DNA of 64,000 nt from Liquorilactobacillus sucicola DSM 21376 = JCM 15457 (GTDB lineage: Bacteria; Bacillota; Bacilli; Lactobacillales; Lactobacillaceae). A program made the position numbers and the translations under genes. The notes under the pieces are model-generated. The model was given only the letters and a program-made list of their open reading frames with translations. It did not search any database and had not been told where the DNA came from. The first letter of the stretch is position 1, and every line of letters begins with the position of its first letter. The DNA lies in NCBI RefSeq assembly GCF_000612445.1, contig NZ_BALC01000005.1, positions 102,224-166,223 on the forward strand, in the 5' to 3' direction. This document shows positions 8,838 through 18,147 of the stretch, piece by piece.

Positions 8838-8951
8838 CAGGTTCACCTTTTTAGATGTTTTTGTAACGTTATCAGAATTCAACGCATCCAATAGTTACTT
8901 TCAACCATTATACCCCAATTCAAAACCGAAGAAAAAGGGTATGCAGTTAAA

Positions 8952-9891
8952 CTAATCAGCTTTTTTAGCAAGTTCATCAATTAAATCAAAAAATCTAGTA
9001 TTATTAACGTCATAGATTAAGTTTGCTCGGCGCCCCTTTGAGGTTAAGAAGGTGCGCCCATCAGAAGGAAAGTCCACTTTAACATCACAAGTTATTTCTT
9101 TGGTCTTAACGATACTTGGATCAAAGAAGTAGCAGGTCGTTAAAACATCCCATAAATAATACGTCGAGTTCGTCTCAAAGAAACTTAATTCTGGAACGAA
9201 GGCATAGCTGTTGCCAATAAAATCAAGTCCTGTAAAACGGCGTTGGGAAGCCCAGCGTTGCCGGATGGCCTGAGTCAGTGGCACATTGTTTGTGCTTTCG
9301 AGGCTAACCAAGTCAATTGGTATCGAAGAATCGAAAACTCTCTTAACAGCTTCTGGGTCCCAGAAAGCATTCCATTCTTGAGTACCATCACAGTCAGGCT
9401 CGGCGACATTCCCTTTATCCAAAAAAGTACCACCCATCCAAATTAACCGCTTAATTTTTTTTCGATTGCAGGATCAATTTCTAAAGCTCTGGCAAGGTCA
9501 CTTAGCGGACCTGTGAAGAGCAAGGATAAAGGGCTTGTGGATGCTTGCAGTTTGTGTAAAAGATCAAGGTGCGCAGCTTCTGCAGTGATAGGAGTTTCTA
9601 TTTTTCCGTTTTCGTTCAATAATGGCAACGAGTTTTCAGAATAAGCTGCTAAGCGCCACTCCTTAGGAAAAGGATGGACTGCGCGCGAGTTTGAAATTGC
9701 AACAGGTGGAACAGCCGCATGACTGAAACGATCGATAATCTTACGGCTAGCTTCAGCTGCTGGAATAACGTAACTATCGGCGTCAACAACACCAACACCG
9801 ACTAGCTCACTTCGTCCATCTGCAATAATAAAAAAAGAGAGACTAAATCATCAACGCCTCCATCATGGTTAAAATAAACTTTTTCTGTCAT
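8952..9891 (-). pseudogene. Nucleoside hydrolase (inosine-uridine preferring), two frameshifts
   Basis: Purine or pyrimidine ribonucleoside hydrolase. The start at 9891 gives VYFNHDGGVDDLVSL, the family's Ca2+-binding Asp cluster; later come LLFTGPLSDLARAL, LIWMGG and the C-terminal part with the WDVLT stretch. The frame breaks twice. One base is missing in the A7 run at 9830-9836, and one in the T8 run at 9453-9460. Restoring one base at each gives a continuous protein of about 313 residues, the normal family length. Because both breaks are homopolymer contractions, sequencing error is as likely as true decay. It is divergent from the nucleoside ABC transporter, which fits uptake followed by base release. 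Confidence 0.82.
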
Positions 9892-9942
9892 ATTTTGCGA
9901 CCTTTCTAAGCAGAATTAAAAAGACTTAATTTCATGGATTGG

Positions 9943-9972
9943 ATTATACATCATAATAATAGTGTTCGTCAA
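9943..9972 (-). promoter_or_regulatory. Promoter of nucleoside hydrolase with overlapping PurBox-like site
   Basis: On the minus strand, TTGACG (9967-9972) and TATAAT (9943-9948) are separated by 18 bp. The -35 hexamer lies inside a CGAAC-containing, A/T-flanked motif resembling the Bacillus PurR PurBox. Binding by PurR is inference. Confidence 0.6.
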
Positions 9973-10022
9973 AATTGGCTTTAAGTAAACTTATAACATC
10001 ATTTGTTAGTTTTCTTTTTAAT

Positions 10023-10036
10023 ATATACGAACAATT
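10023..10036 (+). promoter_or_regulatory. PurBox-like motif upstream of bmpA
   Basis: ATATACGAACAATT fits the PurBox pattern (A/T-rich, CGAAC, A/T-rich) with one mismatch. It lies 24 bp upstream of the bmpA -35 box and points the opposite way to the similar site at 9963-9975. The spacing differs from the paired boxes of Bacillus subtilis, so the assignment is tentative. Confidence 0.35.
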
Positions 10037-10059
10037 GGAGTTTATAATCTATAAATGTA

Positions 10060-10088
10060 TTGATTTTTAACTTGGAATAAAGTATACT
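10060..10088 (+). promoter_or_regulatory. Promoter of bmpA-nupABC
   Basis: TTGATT at 10060-10065 and TATACT at 10083-10088 with a 17-bp spacer, about 37 bp upstream of the TTG start. Confidence 0.65.
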
Positions 10089-10124
10089 TTTCGGCGTAGA
10101 AAAATAAATTGGGGGATGCATTCA

Positions 10125-11147
10125 TTGAAGAAAAAAGTAGTGGCAGTTTTAGCGGCAACACTGATGGTCGGAACCATTCTTGTGGGATGCGGTGGTAATT
10201 CATCAGCAAATAAGGGAACAAAATATTCAGCGGCATTAGTTACTGATGGTGGAGGAATTGATGATAAGTCATTCAATCAGTCTGCATGGGAAGGTTTAAA
10301 GAGTTGGGGGAAAGACCAGGGACTCAAGAAGGGGATCAATGGTTATAACTATGCCCAGTCAAATGATGACTCAGATTTTCTGCCCAATATTAATAAGCTG
10401 ATTAAGGCTAAATATGCAACTATCTTCGGAATTGGTTATAAAATCGATAACGCAATCAGTTCAGCGGCCAAAGACAATCCTAAAACAAACTTTGCAATTA
10501 TTGATTCTGTGGTAAAAGGCCGGAAAAATGTTGCTTCTGTGACTTTTAAAACGGAACAGTCTTCCTACTTGGCTGGTGTTGCAGCAGCTGAAACTACTAA
10601 AACAGGGCGCGTAGGTTTTATTGGCGGAATTCAAAGTGATGTTATTAAAACGTTTGAGGCCGGATTCAGGCAAGGTGTTAAAGCTGTTAATCCTAAAATC
10701 AAGGTCGATGTTAAGTATGCAGGATCATTCACTAAAGCTGATGTTGGACAGTCTTTAGCGACCGCTATGTTTAACAATAATGAAGATGTTATCTTCCACG
10801 CAGCTGGTGGAACTGGTGCTGGGGTCTTTACAGCAGCTAAAAATGAAGCAAAAAATGGTAAAAAAGTTTGGGTTGTTGGGGTCGATCAGGACCAAAAAGC
10901 CGATGGAGCCTACAAAGGTGGTAATGTTACCTTAGCATCAGCAGTCAAAAAGGTTGGAACGGCTGTGGAAGACTTGTCTAAACAGGCAGCTAAGAACAAG
11001 TTTCCAGGCGGCAAGACAGTTACGTATGATTTGAAGGACAATGGTGTAGGGATTATCAATGATAACTTATCTGCTAGTGCCTGGAAATCAGTTCAACAAT
11101 ATGAAAAGAAGATTGAAAATGGAGAGATTACTGTAAACCCTAAATAA
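10125..11147 (+). CDS. bmpA: BMP-family nucleoside-binding lipoprotein
   Basis: Membrane-anchored substrate-binding protein of a nucleoside ABC importer. I prefer the TTG at 10125: it lies 8 bp after GGGGG and gives a textbook lipoprotein signal, MKKKVVAVLAATL followed by lipobox LVGC. The ATG at 10116 abuts the ribosome site. The mature part has the BMP-family signature TDGGGIDDKSFNQSAWEG, and later GFIGG and VGVDQDQ. At 340 residues it matches PnrA/BmpA proteins. It is the first gene of a four-gene operon, and a hairpin at 11204-11231 may let it be made in excess over the membrane parts. Confidence 0.93.
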   Translation: MKKKVVAVLAATLMVGTILVGCGGNSSANKGTKYSAALVTDGGGIDDKSFNQSAWEGLKSWGKDQGLKKGINGYNYAQSNDDSDFLPNINKLIKAKYATIFGIGYKIDNAISSAAKDNPKTNFAIIDSVVKGRKNVASVTFKTEQSSYLAGVAAAETTKTGRVGFIGGIQSDVIKTFEAGFRQGVKAVNPKIKVDVKYAGSFTKADVGQSLATAMFNNNEDVIFHAAGGTGAGVFTAAKNEAKNGKKVWVVGVDQDQKADGAYKGGNVTLASAVKKVGTAVEDLSKQAAKNKFPGGKTVTYDLKDNGVGIINDNLSASAWKSVQQYEKKIENGEITVNPK

Positions 11148-11203
11148 AGTTCTAAAGCAGTATGCTGGTCTATGGCTGGCACACATTTAAATGGTGGAGG
11201 ATT

Positions 11204-11231
11204 TGGCGAGAAGCCAAAACTTCGCCATTTT
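11204..11231 (+). terminator. Intercistronic hairpin between bmpA and nupA
   Basis: TGGCGA / TCGCCA stem with a 12-base loop followed by TTTT. The weak stem suggests partial termination or 3'-end protection of bmpA mRNA rather than full operon termination. Confidence 0.45.
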
Positions 11232-11268
11232 GCTACTTATGCAAGTCGTGTTAAAGAAGGAGAACTGT

Positions 11269-12783
11269 ATGGAAAAGTACGTTGTTCAAATGAAGAACAT
11301 TACCAAAAATTTTGGCAACTATAAAGCAAATGACGATATTTCCTTGGAATTGAAACAAGGTGAAATATTGGCCCTGCTTGGTGAAAACGGTGCAGGAAAG
11401 TCAACTTTAATGGGAATGCTATCAGGTCTATTACAACCAACTTCAGGCGATATCATAATCAATGACAAAATAGTAAGAATGGAAAGTCCACGTGAAGCAA
11501 AGAAATTAGGCATAGGCATGGTACATCAGCATTTTATGCTGATACCAGCTTTTTCTGTACTGGAGAACATTATTTTAGGAGACGAGCCACTTAAGGCAGG
11601 GCGAATTAATTATAAACAGGCAGCTGCGGATATAACACTTTTAGCTGGTAAGTACCACTTAGAAATTGATTTGAATGCAAAAGTCCGTGATATTACGGTC
11701 GGAATGCAACAGCGTGTTGAAATCATGAAAGCATTGTACCGTAAAGCTAATATTTTCATTTTTGATGAGCCGACTGCGGCATTGACACCGCAAGAAATCA
11801 AACAGCTGATGAAAGTGTTGCGCACTCTGGCAGCGGAAGGCAAATCTGTTATTTTTATAACACACAAACTCAAAGAAATTAAAGAAGCTGCTGATCGCTG
11901 TGTTGTTATTCGCATGGGCAAGTTGGTCGATACCGTTGAGGTTTCTGAAACCAAAGAAGAGAGTTTGGCAGAAATGATGGTCGGGCATAAAGTTAATTTT
12001 GCTGTCAAGAAGCAAGAGACTGATCAGGGAAAGGAAATTTTTAGGATTGAGAATTTGAACGTTGAAGCGCATGGACAGCTTAAACTCAAAAATCTCAGCC
12101 TAACAGTTCATGCCGGTGAAATTGTTGGTGTTGCAGGAGTTGATGGCAACGGGCAAAGCGAATTGATTGCAGCTATCACTGGACTGCAAAAAGTCAAAAA
12201 AGGAGTAATTATGCTTGGCGATAAGCAACTGCAGCAGCAAAATGCACGTAAAATCGCTGCGGCCGGTATCGGATGCATTCCTGAGGATCGTCAAAATATA
12301 GGATTGATATTGCCGCTGACGATTGCTGAGAATCTTGTTTTAAAATCTTACTATAAGCAACCAATCAGCAATAAAGGTTTTTTGAATTATAAAAGAATTA
12401 ATGAAGACGGACGCGCACTGATTGAAAAATTTGATATTCGTTCTCAAAGCGAAAAAGAGCTTGTAGAAGATCTTTCTGGCGGAAACCAGCAAAAAGTGAT
12501 CGTAGCGCGTGAGATAAATGCTCACCCTGATTTGTTGATAGCTGCTAATCCGACACGTGGGGTCGATATCGGTGCAATCGAATATATCCATGAAAAGATT
12601 GTCGAGCAGCGTAATTCAGGTCACGGTGTGTTACTTGTGAGTTTTGAACTTGAGGAAATCTTAAAACTGTCAGATCGTGTAGTTGTGATGCATGAAGGCC
12701 AGATTGTGGGGGAAATTGATCCGAGAAGAACCTCTAGTGAGGAACTGGGGTTACTGATGGCTGGAAGAAAAATAGCTGAGTAG
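11269..12783 (+). CDS. nupA: Nucleoside ABC transporter, ATP-binding protein
   Basis: A double-ATPase subunit of the RbsA/YufO type. The start ATG at 11269 follows AAAGAAGGAG; the frame upstream is fortuitous. Of its 504 residues, the first domain has Walker A GENGAGKST, signature VGMQQRVEI and Walker B FIFDEPTAAL. The second has a degenerate Walker A (GVDGNGQSE, lacking the Lys) but a good LSGGNQQK signature. This asymmetry is normal for the family. It sits between the binding lipoprotein and two permeases, as in the BmpA-NupABC system of Lactococcus. Confidence 0.93.
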   Translation: MEKYVVQMKNITKNFGNYKANDDISLELKQGEILALLGENGAGKSTLMGMLSGLLQPTSGDIIINDKIVRMESPREAKKLGIGMVHQHFMLIPAFSVLENIILGDEPLKAGRINYKQAAADITLLAGKYHLEIDLNAKVRDITVGMQQRVEIMKALYRKANIFIFDEPTAALTPQEIKQLMKVLRTLAAEGKSVIFITHKLKEIKEAADRCVVIRMGKLVDTVEVSETKEESLAEMMVGHKVNFAVKKQETDQGKEIFRIENLNVEAHGQLKLKNLSLTVHAGEIVGVAGVDGNGQSELIAAITGLQKVKKGVIMLGDKQLQQQNARKIAAAGIGCIPEDRQNIGLILPLTIAENLVLKSYYKQPISNKGFLNYKRINEDGRALIEKFDIRSQSEKELVEDLSGGNQQKVIVAREINAHPDLLIAANPTRGVDIGAIEYIHEKIVEQRNSGHGVLLVSFELEEILKLSDRVVVMHEGQIVGEIDPRRTSSEELGLLMAGRKIAE

Positions 12784-12807
12784 GAAGAGATGGGAGAGAT
12801 TAGTTAA

Positions 12808-13893
12808 ATGCTGCATAGTAGATCAATACGGGCTTTAGCCGTTCCTTTGATATCAATTATTGCGGGTTTCATTATTGGCGCGATCTTGATGTTGATATTC
12901 GGCTATGATCCAGTACAGAACTATCAGAATCTATTCATTGGTTCATTAGGTGATGTTTACTCGCTAGGTGAGACACTGCGTAATATGACTCCTTTGATTC
13001 TGACAGCTTTAGGATTTGCGGTTTCAAGTAAGGCTGGTTTTTTTAATATTGGGGGACCGGGTCAGTACTTGATGGGGTGGTTTGGTTCAATTGTTTTTGC
13101 GTTAAACTTTACAACCTTGCCAACATGGGCCTTGATCAGCGGCTCTATGGTGTGCGGCGCACTTTTAGGCGGAATCTGGTCGTTTATTGCAGGTTTTCTA
13201 AGAGCTTATTTTGGAACCAGCGAGGTCATTACGACCATTATGTTAAATTATATTGCATTGTATTTTGTTAACTTTGCTGTTAAAAATTGGTTGGCTAAAA
13301 AGGGGAGTGACTCGTCTCCTAATATCGTACAGAGAGCTAGTTTAAACACAGACTTTCTGCAAAAAATAACCAACAATTCGACTTTTAATTGGGGTTTCTT
13401 TATTGCAATTATCACAGTTTTTGTGATTTGGATGTATTTTAATAAAACACGCTCAGGATTTGAAGTCCGTTCAGTTGGACTGAATGAGGCTGCCTCAACG
13501 TACGCAGGTATCAATGTGAAAAAAACAATCGTGATTGCAATGCTGCTTTCAGGATTATTGGCTGGCTTGGGTGGTGCAATTGATGGAATAGGTAATTTTC
13601 AAAATATTTCCGTATCCAATAATCTTCCAAGTGTTGGATTTAATGGGATGGCAGTCGCTTTGTTGGCGGCAGAGAATCCGATTGGAATCATTTTTGCTGC
13701 GTTGCTGTTTTCTGCCTTACAAATTGGTGGGCTAAGCATTTCGGTTTATTCCAATACGCCTAGTGAAATCGTTGATATTGTCATTGCATCTATTATCTTC
13801 TTTGTTGGAATTAAGTATATTTTTGAAGTTATTTTAACTAGAAAATGGGGCAAAAAGCAGCACAAAGTAACAAATGGAGGTGCAAATAAATGA
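12808..13893 (+). CDS. nupB: Nucleoside ABC transporter permease 1
   Basis: A 361-residue membrane permease of the branched-chain amino acid / ribose permease fold (YufP-like). Hydrophobic segments start at about residue 10. The stretch GFAVSSKAGFFNIGGPGQYLMGW is the conserved nucleoside-permease loop, and GLLAGLGGAIDGIG lies in the EAA-like region. GGGAGAG lies about 12 bp before the ATG. Its stop overlaps the start of the next permease (ATGA), showing translational coupling. It should form the membrane pore as a heterodimer with the next gene's product. Confidence 0.92.
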   Translation: MLHSRSIRALAVPLISIIAGFIIGAILMLIFGYDPVQNYQNLFIGSLGDVYSLGETLRNMTPLILTALGFAVSSKAGFFNIGGPGQYLMGWFGSIVFALNFTTLPTWALISGSMVCGALLGGIWSFIAGFLRAYFGTSEVITTIMLNYIALYFVNFAVKNWLAKKGSDSSPNIVQRASLNTDFLQKITNNSTFNWGFFIAIITVFVIWMYFNKTRSGFEVRSVGLNEAASTYAGINVKKTIVIAMLLSGLLAGLGGAIDGIGNFQNISVSNNLPSVGFNGMAVALLAAENPIGIIFAALLFSALQIGGLSISVYSNTPSEIVDIVIASIIFFVGIKYIFEVILTRKWGKKQHKVTNGGANK

Positions 13894-14849
13894 GTTTTTC
13901 GACAATTTTAATGACAGTTTTTTCAACGACTTTAATTTATGCTGCTCCGCTTATTTTTACCGCGCTTGGTGGAACATTTTCTGAACGAAGTGGAGTTGTT
14001 AATGTTGGACTTGAAGGTATGATGATTGTCGGTGCTTTTTCCAGCACTGTTTTTAACCTGTCTTGTGGAAATATTTTTGGAAATGCAACTCCGTGGCTGT
14101 CGCTTTTGATTGGTGGAGTTTTTGGATTACTTTTTTCAATTCTTCATGCTGTCGCAACTATCAATTGTCGTGCGAATCATATTATCAGTGGAACAGTTTT
14201 AAACCTGATGGCCCCAGCGCTATGTATTTTTTTAACACGTGTTTTCTATAATGGGAAGGGGCAGACACCCGTAATCAATCAAAGTATGGGAACTTTTACA
14301 TTTCCCGGGTTAGCAGATATTCCCTTTATTGGTAAAATTTTATTCACCAAGACGTCACTAGCCGCTTATGTAGCTGTCTTTATTGGCGGAGTTAGCTGGT
14401 TTTTCCTCTATCGGACGAACATCGGTTTGCGCTTGCGCTCTGTAGGTGAGAATCCAATGGCGGCTGATACGTTGGGAATAAATGTAGCACAATATCGCTA
14501 TTTGGGAGTACTGATTTCTGGCGCCTTGGGTGGAGTCGGTGGAGGTGTTATGGCACAATCAATTACATTGAATTTTTCAGCCAGCACTATTTCAGGTCAA
14601 GGTTTTATGGCGCTAGCCGCGATGATTTTTGGCAAATGGAATCCGTTGGGGGCTACAGGAGCAGCAATCTTCTTTGGTTTGGCACAAAGCCTGCCCATTA
14701 TTGGCGGTTATGTCCCTATCCTAGATAATATGGATTCTGTATGGTTCCAGATTGCACCATATGCCATTACGATTGTTGTTCTTGTTATTTTTCTTGGCAA
14801 ATCAGTTGCTCCTGCAGCGGATGGTCAGAATTATATTAAGGGAAGATAA
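13890..14849 (+). CDS. nupC: Nucleoside ABC transporter permease 2
   Basis: A 319-residue YufQ-like permease, partner of the preceding one. It overlaps it by 4 bp and has GGAGG in the end of the upstream gene. The conserved GTFSERSGVVNVGLEGMM and the ALGGVGGGVMAQS segment identify it. It is the last gene of the operon; a long imperfect stem-loop follows at 14879-14965. Confidence 0.92.
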   Translation: MSFSTILMTVFSTTLIYAAPLIFTALGGTFSERSGVVNVGLEGMMIVGAFSSTVFNLSCGNIFGNATPWLSLLIGGVFGLLFSILHAVATINCRANHIISGTVLNLMAPALCIFLTRVFYNGKGQTPVINQSMGTFTFPGLADIPFIGKILFTKTSLAAYVAVFIGGVSWFFLYRTNIGLRLRSVGENPMAADTLGINVAQYRYLGVLISGALGGVGGGVMAQSITLNFSASTISGQGFMALAAMIFGKWNPLGATGAAIFFGLAQSLPIIGGYVPILDNMDSVWFQIAPYAITIVVLVIFLGKSVAPAADGQNYIKGR

Positions 14850-14878
14850 TAATAACTTTGTTTTTTCAAAAGATTAAG

Positions 14879-14965
14879 AAGCTGAACCAAGGTATATATG
14901 ACATATTTGGCTGCCTGACAAAAAATGCAGCTGTAGGGCATATATTTATTTTGTTTCAGCTTTTT
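14879..14965 (+). terminator. Long imperfect stem-loop and terminator after nupC
   Basis: Outer arms AAGCTGAA / TTCAGCTT and an inner GGCTGC / GCAGCT hairpin, with further TATATATG / CATATAT pairing between them. The right arm runs into TTTTT. It probably ends the nucleoside transporter operon. Confidence 0.6.
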
Positions 14966-15117
14966 GGGGTTGCAAATAAAACTGATAAGAGATCTTTAGC
15001 CTACATTGAGCAAGCGTTTTAGATGAAGCAATTTTTTTAATATGTTAGCATTAGGGCAAGGAATTGGCACTTAACTGTTACAGGTTTGATGTTACTTTAA
15101 TATTGGAGGGATTCGCT

Positions 15118-16275
15118 ATGGCGCTTACTGAAGAATTAAAAGATATTTTAAAATTGAAAGATAGTCCCGGCCCATTTATCTCACTTTTCATGCCGCTTAG
15201 TTCATCACTTCATGATGTTTCGGCTGACCGTACACAATTCAACAGTCTAGTTACTGAAGCCAAACGTGAACTAACACAAAACTATACCGCAAGCGATTGG
15301 TCCCTGTATGCACGCGAGTTAGAGAAGTTTGCGCATGACCCGCTGGGGAATGGCACAGCGCGTGGGTTGGCAATCTTTGTGGGGCCAAAGGGTGGTCTGC
15401 ATTTTAGAGTAGCACAACCATTGTCCAGCAGGATAAGTATTGCAGATAAACCGGAAATTTTGCCTTTAATTGCGGCGCGTGAGCTGACTTTCTCGTACGA
15501 TATTTTGTTATTAGGAAAAGATGTCTTTCATTTGGTTAAGGTCGTAGACAATAAGCCTGAGCTTGTAGAACTCCCAGATGACGCTCCTAAGACTTTGCAG
15601 GATGCTCTAGGATCTGAGCTGGGTAGCCGTGGGCACTGGCAAAGATCAACTGGTGGTGATAATGGCGGGACACAGTATAGTGGCACAGGTTCTTTGGATA
15701 CTGCTGAGAATGCAGATCGGCGCAATTTCTTTATGGTAGTAGACGAGTATGTGTTTAAGAACTATTCCAATCTTGATCGGCAGCCACTAGTTCTAGTAAC
15801 AGATGCAAAAAATCAAGGTAATTTCCGAAAGCTTTCTCAAAATCCTTATCTGAGCAAAGATGTGCAGCTGGCACAAGTAGCCAATTTGAATGGTTCGGTT
15901 AAGGAATTGCAGCTTTTGACAACAAGCATAACAGATAAGTTTAAAAAAGCAGAGATGGAGACTTTTGAGCATAAATATGAAAAAGCTGCAGGATCTAAAA
16001 GGACCACAACTGACCTGAGTGTTTTAATGGAAGGAGCAATTGCAGGGCAAATTGAAATCCTTTTCGTCCGTGCGGGTGCGAGCTCCCCTGGAAGGATTTC
16101 AGATCAACTGCAAATCGATACAACATCAGTATTGAGCCACGATAATAATGTTTACAATGACTTAGCGTTGTTGACAATAAGCCATGGAGGAGAAGTGCAT
16201 GTTCTTCCTGCAGAACAGATCCCAGTTGAGGCTGATGCAACAGCTATTTTAAGAAGCTCAGTCGCTGCGGGTTAA
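15118..16275 (+). CDS. eRF1-like (baeRF-type) protein of unknown function
   Basis: A 385-residue cytoplasmic protein starting at the ATG at 15118, which has a strong GGAGGG site; the frame extends upstream without one. The layout resembles bacterial proteins with an archaeo-eukaryotic release-factor fold: N-terminal domain with SLFMPL and ADRTQFNSLVTEAKREL, a middle domain (FFMVVDEYVFKN, then a RQPLVLVTDAKNQG-type strand), and a C-terminal domain with TISHGGEVHVLPAEQIP. Such proteins are suspected to act on ribosomes or tRNA, but none of this is proven for the family. It stands alone with a terminator behind it. Family assignment is from memory of the fold pattern, so moderate. Confidence 0.65.
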   Translation: MALTEELKDILKLKDSPGPFISLFMPLSSSLHDVSADRTQFNSLVTEAKRELTQNYTASDWSLYARELEKFAHDPLGNGTARGLAIFVGPKGGLHFRVAQPLSSRISIADKPEILPLIAARELTFSYDILLLGKDVFHLVKVVDNKPELVELPDDAPKTLQDALGSELGSRGHWQRSTGGDNGGTQYSGTGSLDTAENADRRNFFMVVDEYVFKNYSNLDRQPLVLVTDAKNQGNFRKLSQNPYLSKDVQLAQVANLNGSVKELQLLTTSITDKFKKAEMETFEHKYEKAAGSKRTTTDLSVLMEGAIAGQIEILFVRAGASSPGRISDQLQIDTTSVLSHDNNVYNDLALLTISHGGEVHVLPAEQIPVEADATAILRSSVAAG

Positions 16276-16322
16276 GTATTTGTAAAAGGCACAACTACTG
16301 AAAATAAGAAATGAATTGATTG

Positions 16323-16356
16323 GTGAAGGACTCTTGGTGGTTCTTCACTATTTTTT
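16323..16356 (+). terminator. Terminator after the eRF1-like gene
   Basis: GTGAAGGAC / GTTCTTCAC stem with an 8-base loop, then TA and six T. It separates this gene from ogt. Confidence 0.8.
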
Positions 16357-16412
16357 ATTAATTTTGGTAAAATGCAAGAATTCAAAGATAATTAATTTTA
16401 GAGAGGTCAAAA

Positions 16413-17000
16413 ATGCAGAAGAACAAAGGATATAGTTCAAAAACAGTAAAAGCATATTTAAAACAAGTAAATGAAAACTTCAAACACAGTAGCAAAAAAC
16501 TCAATCTCAACTTAATTGCAACCCCACTGGGAGAGATGCTCAGTTTATCTGATCAATGTTTTTTATATTTATTAGAATTTGCAGATAAGAAAAATCTTGT
16601 TGAGGAGATTAAAGAAACTGCTCGAAGACAGTCTGCATTTGTTGTTTTGGGAGATACTAGCATCAATCAAAGGGTGCGCAAACAGTTGCGTGAGTATTTT
16701 TCAGGGGAAAGAAAGTCTTTTTCATTACCACTGTGCAAAAGCGGCACACCTTTTCAAAAGAGCGTATGGGCCGTTCTACAAAAGATTCCTGCCGGAGAAA
16801 CACTGTCATATCAGGAAGTGGCAGCAAGATTAGGGAATGCAAAGCTAGTTAGGGCTGTAGGGAGTGCGAACAGATCGAATAAGTTGGCGCTTGTGATCCC
16901 GTGCCATCGTGTGATCCGTGCGAATGGGGAACTTGGAGGTTATGCTGGCGGGGTGGAGCGTAAACTAAAACTACTTCAACTAGAAAGGGGCGGCAAGTAA
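16413..17000 (+). CDS. ogt: Methylated-DNA-[protein]-cysteine S-methyltransferase
   Basis: A suicide repair enzyme that takes alkyl groups from O6-alkylguanine. The active-site motif IPCHRV is present with the acceptor Cys at residue 164. It is preceded by the DNA-binding helix region FQKSVWAVLQKIPAGETLSYQEVAARLG and followed by GELGGYAGG. At 195 residues it is slightly longer than usual, with a basic, poorly conserved N-terminal stretch of about 30 residues. GAGAGG lies ahead of the ATG. It is monocistronic and faces a convergent peptidase gene. Confidence 0.93.
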   Translation: MQKNKGYSSKTVKAYLKQVNENFKHSSKKLNLNLIATPLGEMLSLSDQCFLYLLEFADKKNLVEEIKETARRQSAFVVLGDTSINQRVRKQLREYFSGERKSFSLPLCKSGTPFQKSVWAVLQKIPAGETLSYQEVAARLGNAKLVRAVGSANRSNKLALVIPCHRVIRANGELGGYAGGVERKLKLLQLERGGK

Positions 17001-17121
17001 AACTATCAGACTGGTGACAAAACATTCTATTATAAATATTTCCTGGGAAATTAGTTAAAAATTAATTGAGACTATGACAGTCAGCACAAGTTATTTGAAT
17101 TTAACGTGGATTTTCTGACCT

Positions 17122-17982
17122 TTATCTTCTCAGATCTAATGGTACTCCAAGAAACAGAGCTTTCGAAGTTTGGGAATGACCGATCTGATTAGTTTTCACT
17201 AAAGGTGCTTTGTATTGCGGAAGTGAGTCCAAAAAAAGAGTAGCCGCATTTCGTGCAGGTTTTGTTTGCTCGTACTTTGTGAATGTTCCTAAAATGACGC
17301 CTGCCAATCCAGAGAAAGCTGGCAGCTGCGATAGTTGATGGAAACTTGAAAAGAGTAGCTCCCTTTCTCCACTATAACTTTCTAGAAAGAGAATTTTATT
17401 GTTTAAATCTGGAAAATACGCGGTACCTGCGAGTTTTAAAAAGCAACGAATGTTTCCACCGATCACAGGCCCCACCATCTCATTTCCCTTAACGAAGGAA
17501 TAATTGAAATGGTAGAGCTCTTTCATTTCCTTAAAGAGGGAGTTGTAAAGCAGCCGTTTTTGTTCACCGGACTTGTCCCACACGATCGTTTTTAACTGGA
17601 ATAGAACAACTGGCAGTTTGGAGTGCGTTCCAATAGCATTTAAAATTGCAGTTAGATCACTGTAACCGAAGAATAATTTAGGGTTTTTCTCGATCAAGTT
17701 GTAATCAAGGTAGGGAATAAGGCTATTAGACATATTACCGCCGCTGACATCAAAAATAGCTTTGATTTTTTTATCAGCAAAATAGTGATTAATAACAGCA
17801 GCCTTTTGAATGAAGTTTCCAAGATCATTATCGAAAAGTAAGGGACTGACTTTCACTTTTAAATTCCATGAAGTGAGAATTTCTAGCAGAGAATCAATGA
17901 CTGATGCATCGGAAATTTTTAATGGGTCAGAGCTTCCAATCAAGGCAACAGTATCACCTTGTAATAACGTTGTATTTAACAT
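17122..17982 (-). CDS. S66 family peptidase (LD-carboxypeptidase / MccF-like)
   Basis: A serine peptidase related to LD-carboxypeptidase A and to the microcin C self-immunity protein MccF. The nucleophile elbow FGYSDLTA is clear. The catalytic His is expected in KTNQIGHSQ near the end, and the N-terminal IGSSDPLK block is also typical. At 286 residues it is a little short for the family (usually over 300). AGAGG precedes the ATG by 8 bp. It could trim muropeptides or hydrolyse a peptide-nucleotide-like antibiotic; sequence alone does not decide. Confidence 0.85.
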   Translation of the reverse strand: MLNTTLLQGDTVALIGSSDPLKISDASVIDSLLEILTSWNLKVKVSPLLFDNDLGNFIQKAAVINHYFADKKIKAIFDVSGGNMSNSLIPYLDYNLIEKNPKLFFGYSDLTAILNAIGTHSKLPVVLFQLKTIVWDKSGEQKRLLYNSLFKEMKELYHFNYSFVKGNEMVGPVIGGNIRCFLKLAGTAYFPDLNNKILFLESYSGERELLFSSFHQLSQLPAFSGLAGVILGTFTKYEQTKPARNAATLFLDSLPQYKAPLVKTNQIGHSQTSKALFLGVPLDLRR

Positions 17983-18147
17983 AAATGTACCTCTTTATTA
18001 TTTTACTTTACATCCCCATTGTACATGTTTTTTGTATAGCGGTCAGGGTGCATATTCATAGACAATGAAGAACGGGTCAAGTTAAGCTTAGGGCAAGAGG
18101 TAGTAACAAGCATTTTAAAAAATATTAGTTATAAAAGGAGGATTTTT

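Noticed and set aside
9892..10115. Purine riboswitch before bmpA
   Set aside because: The conserved core and three-helix arrangement of the purine aptamer are not present; only PurBox-like motifs and a promoter are.
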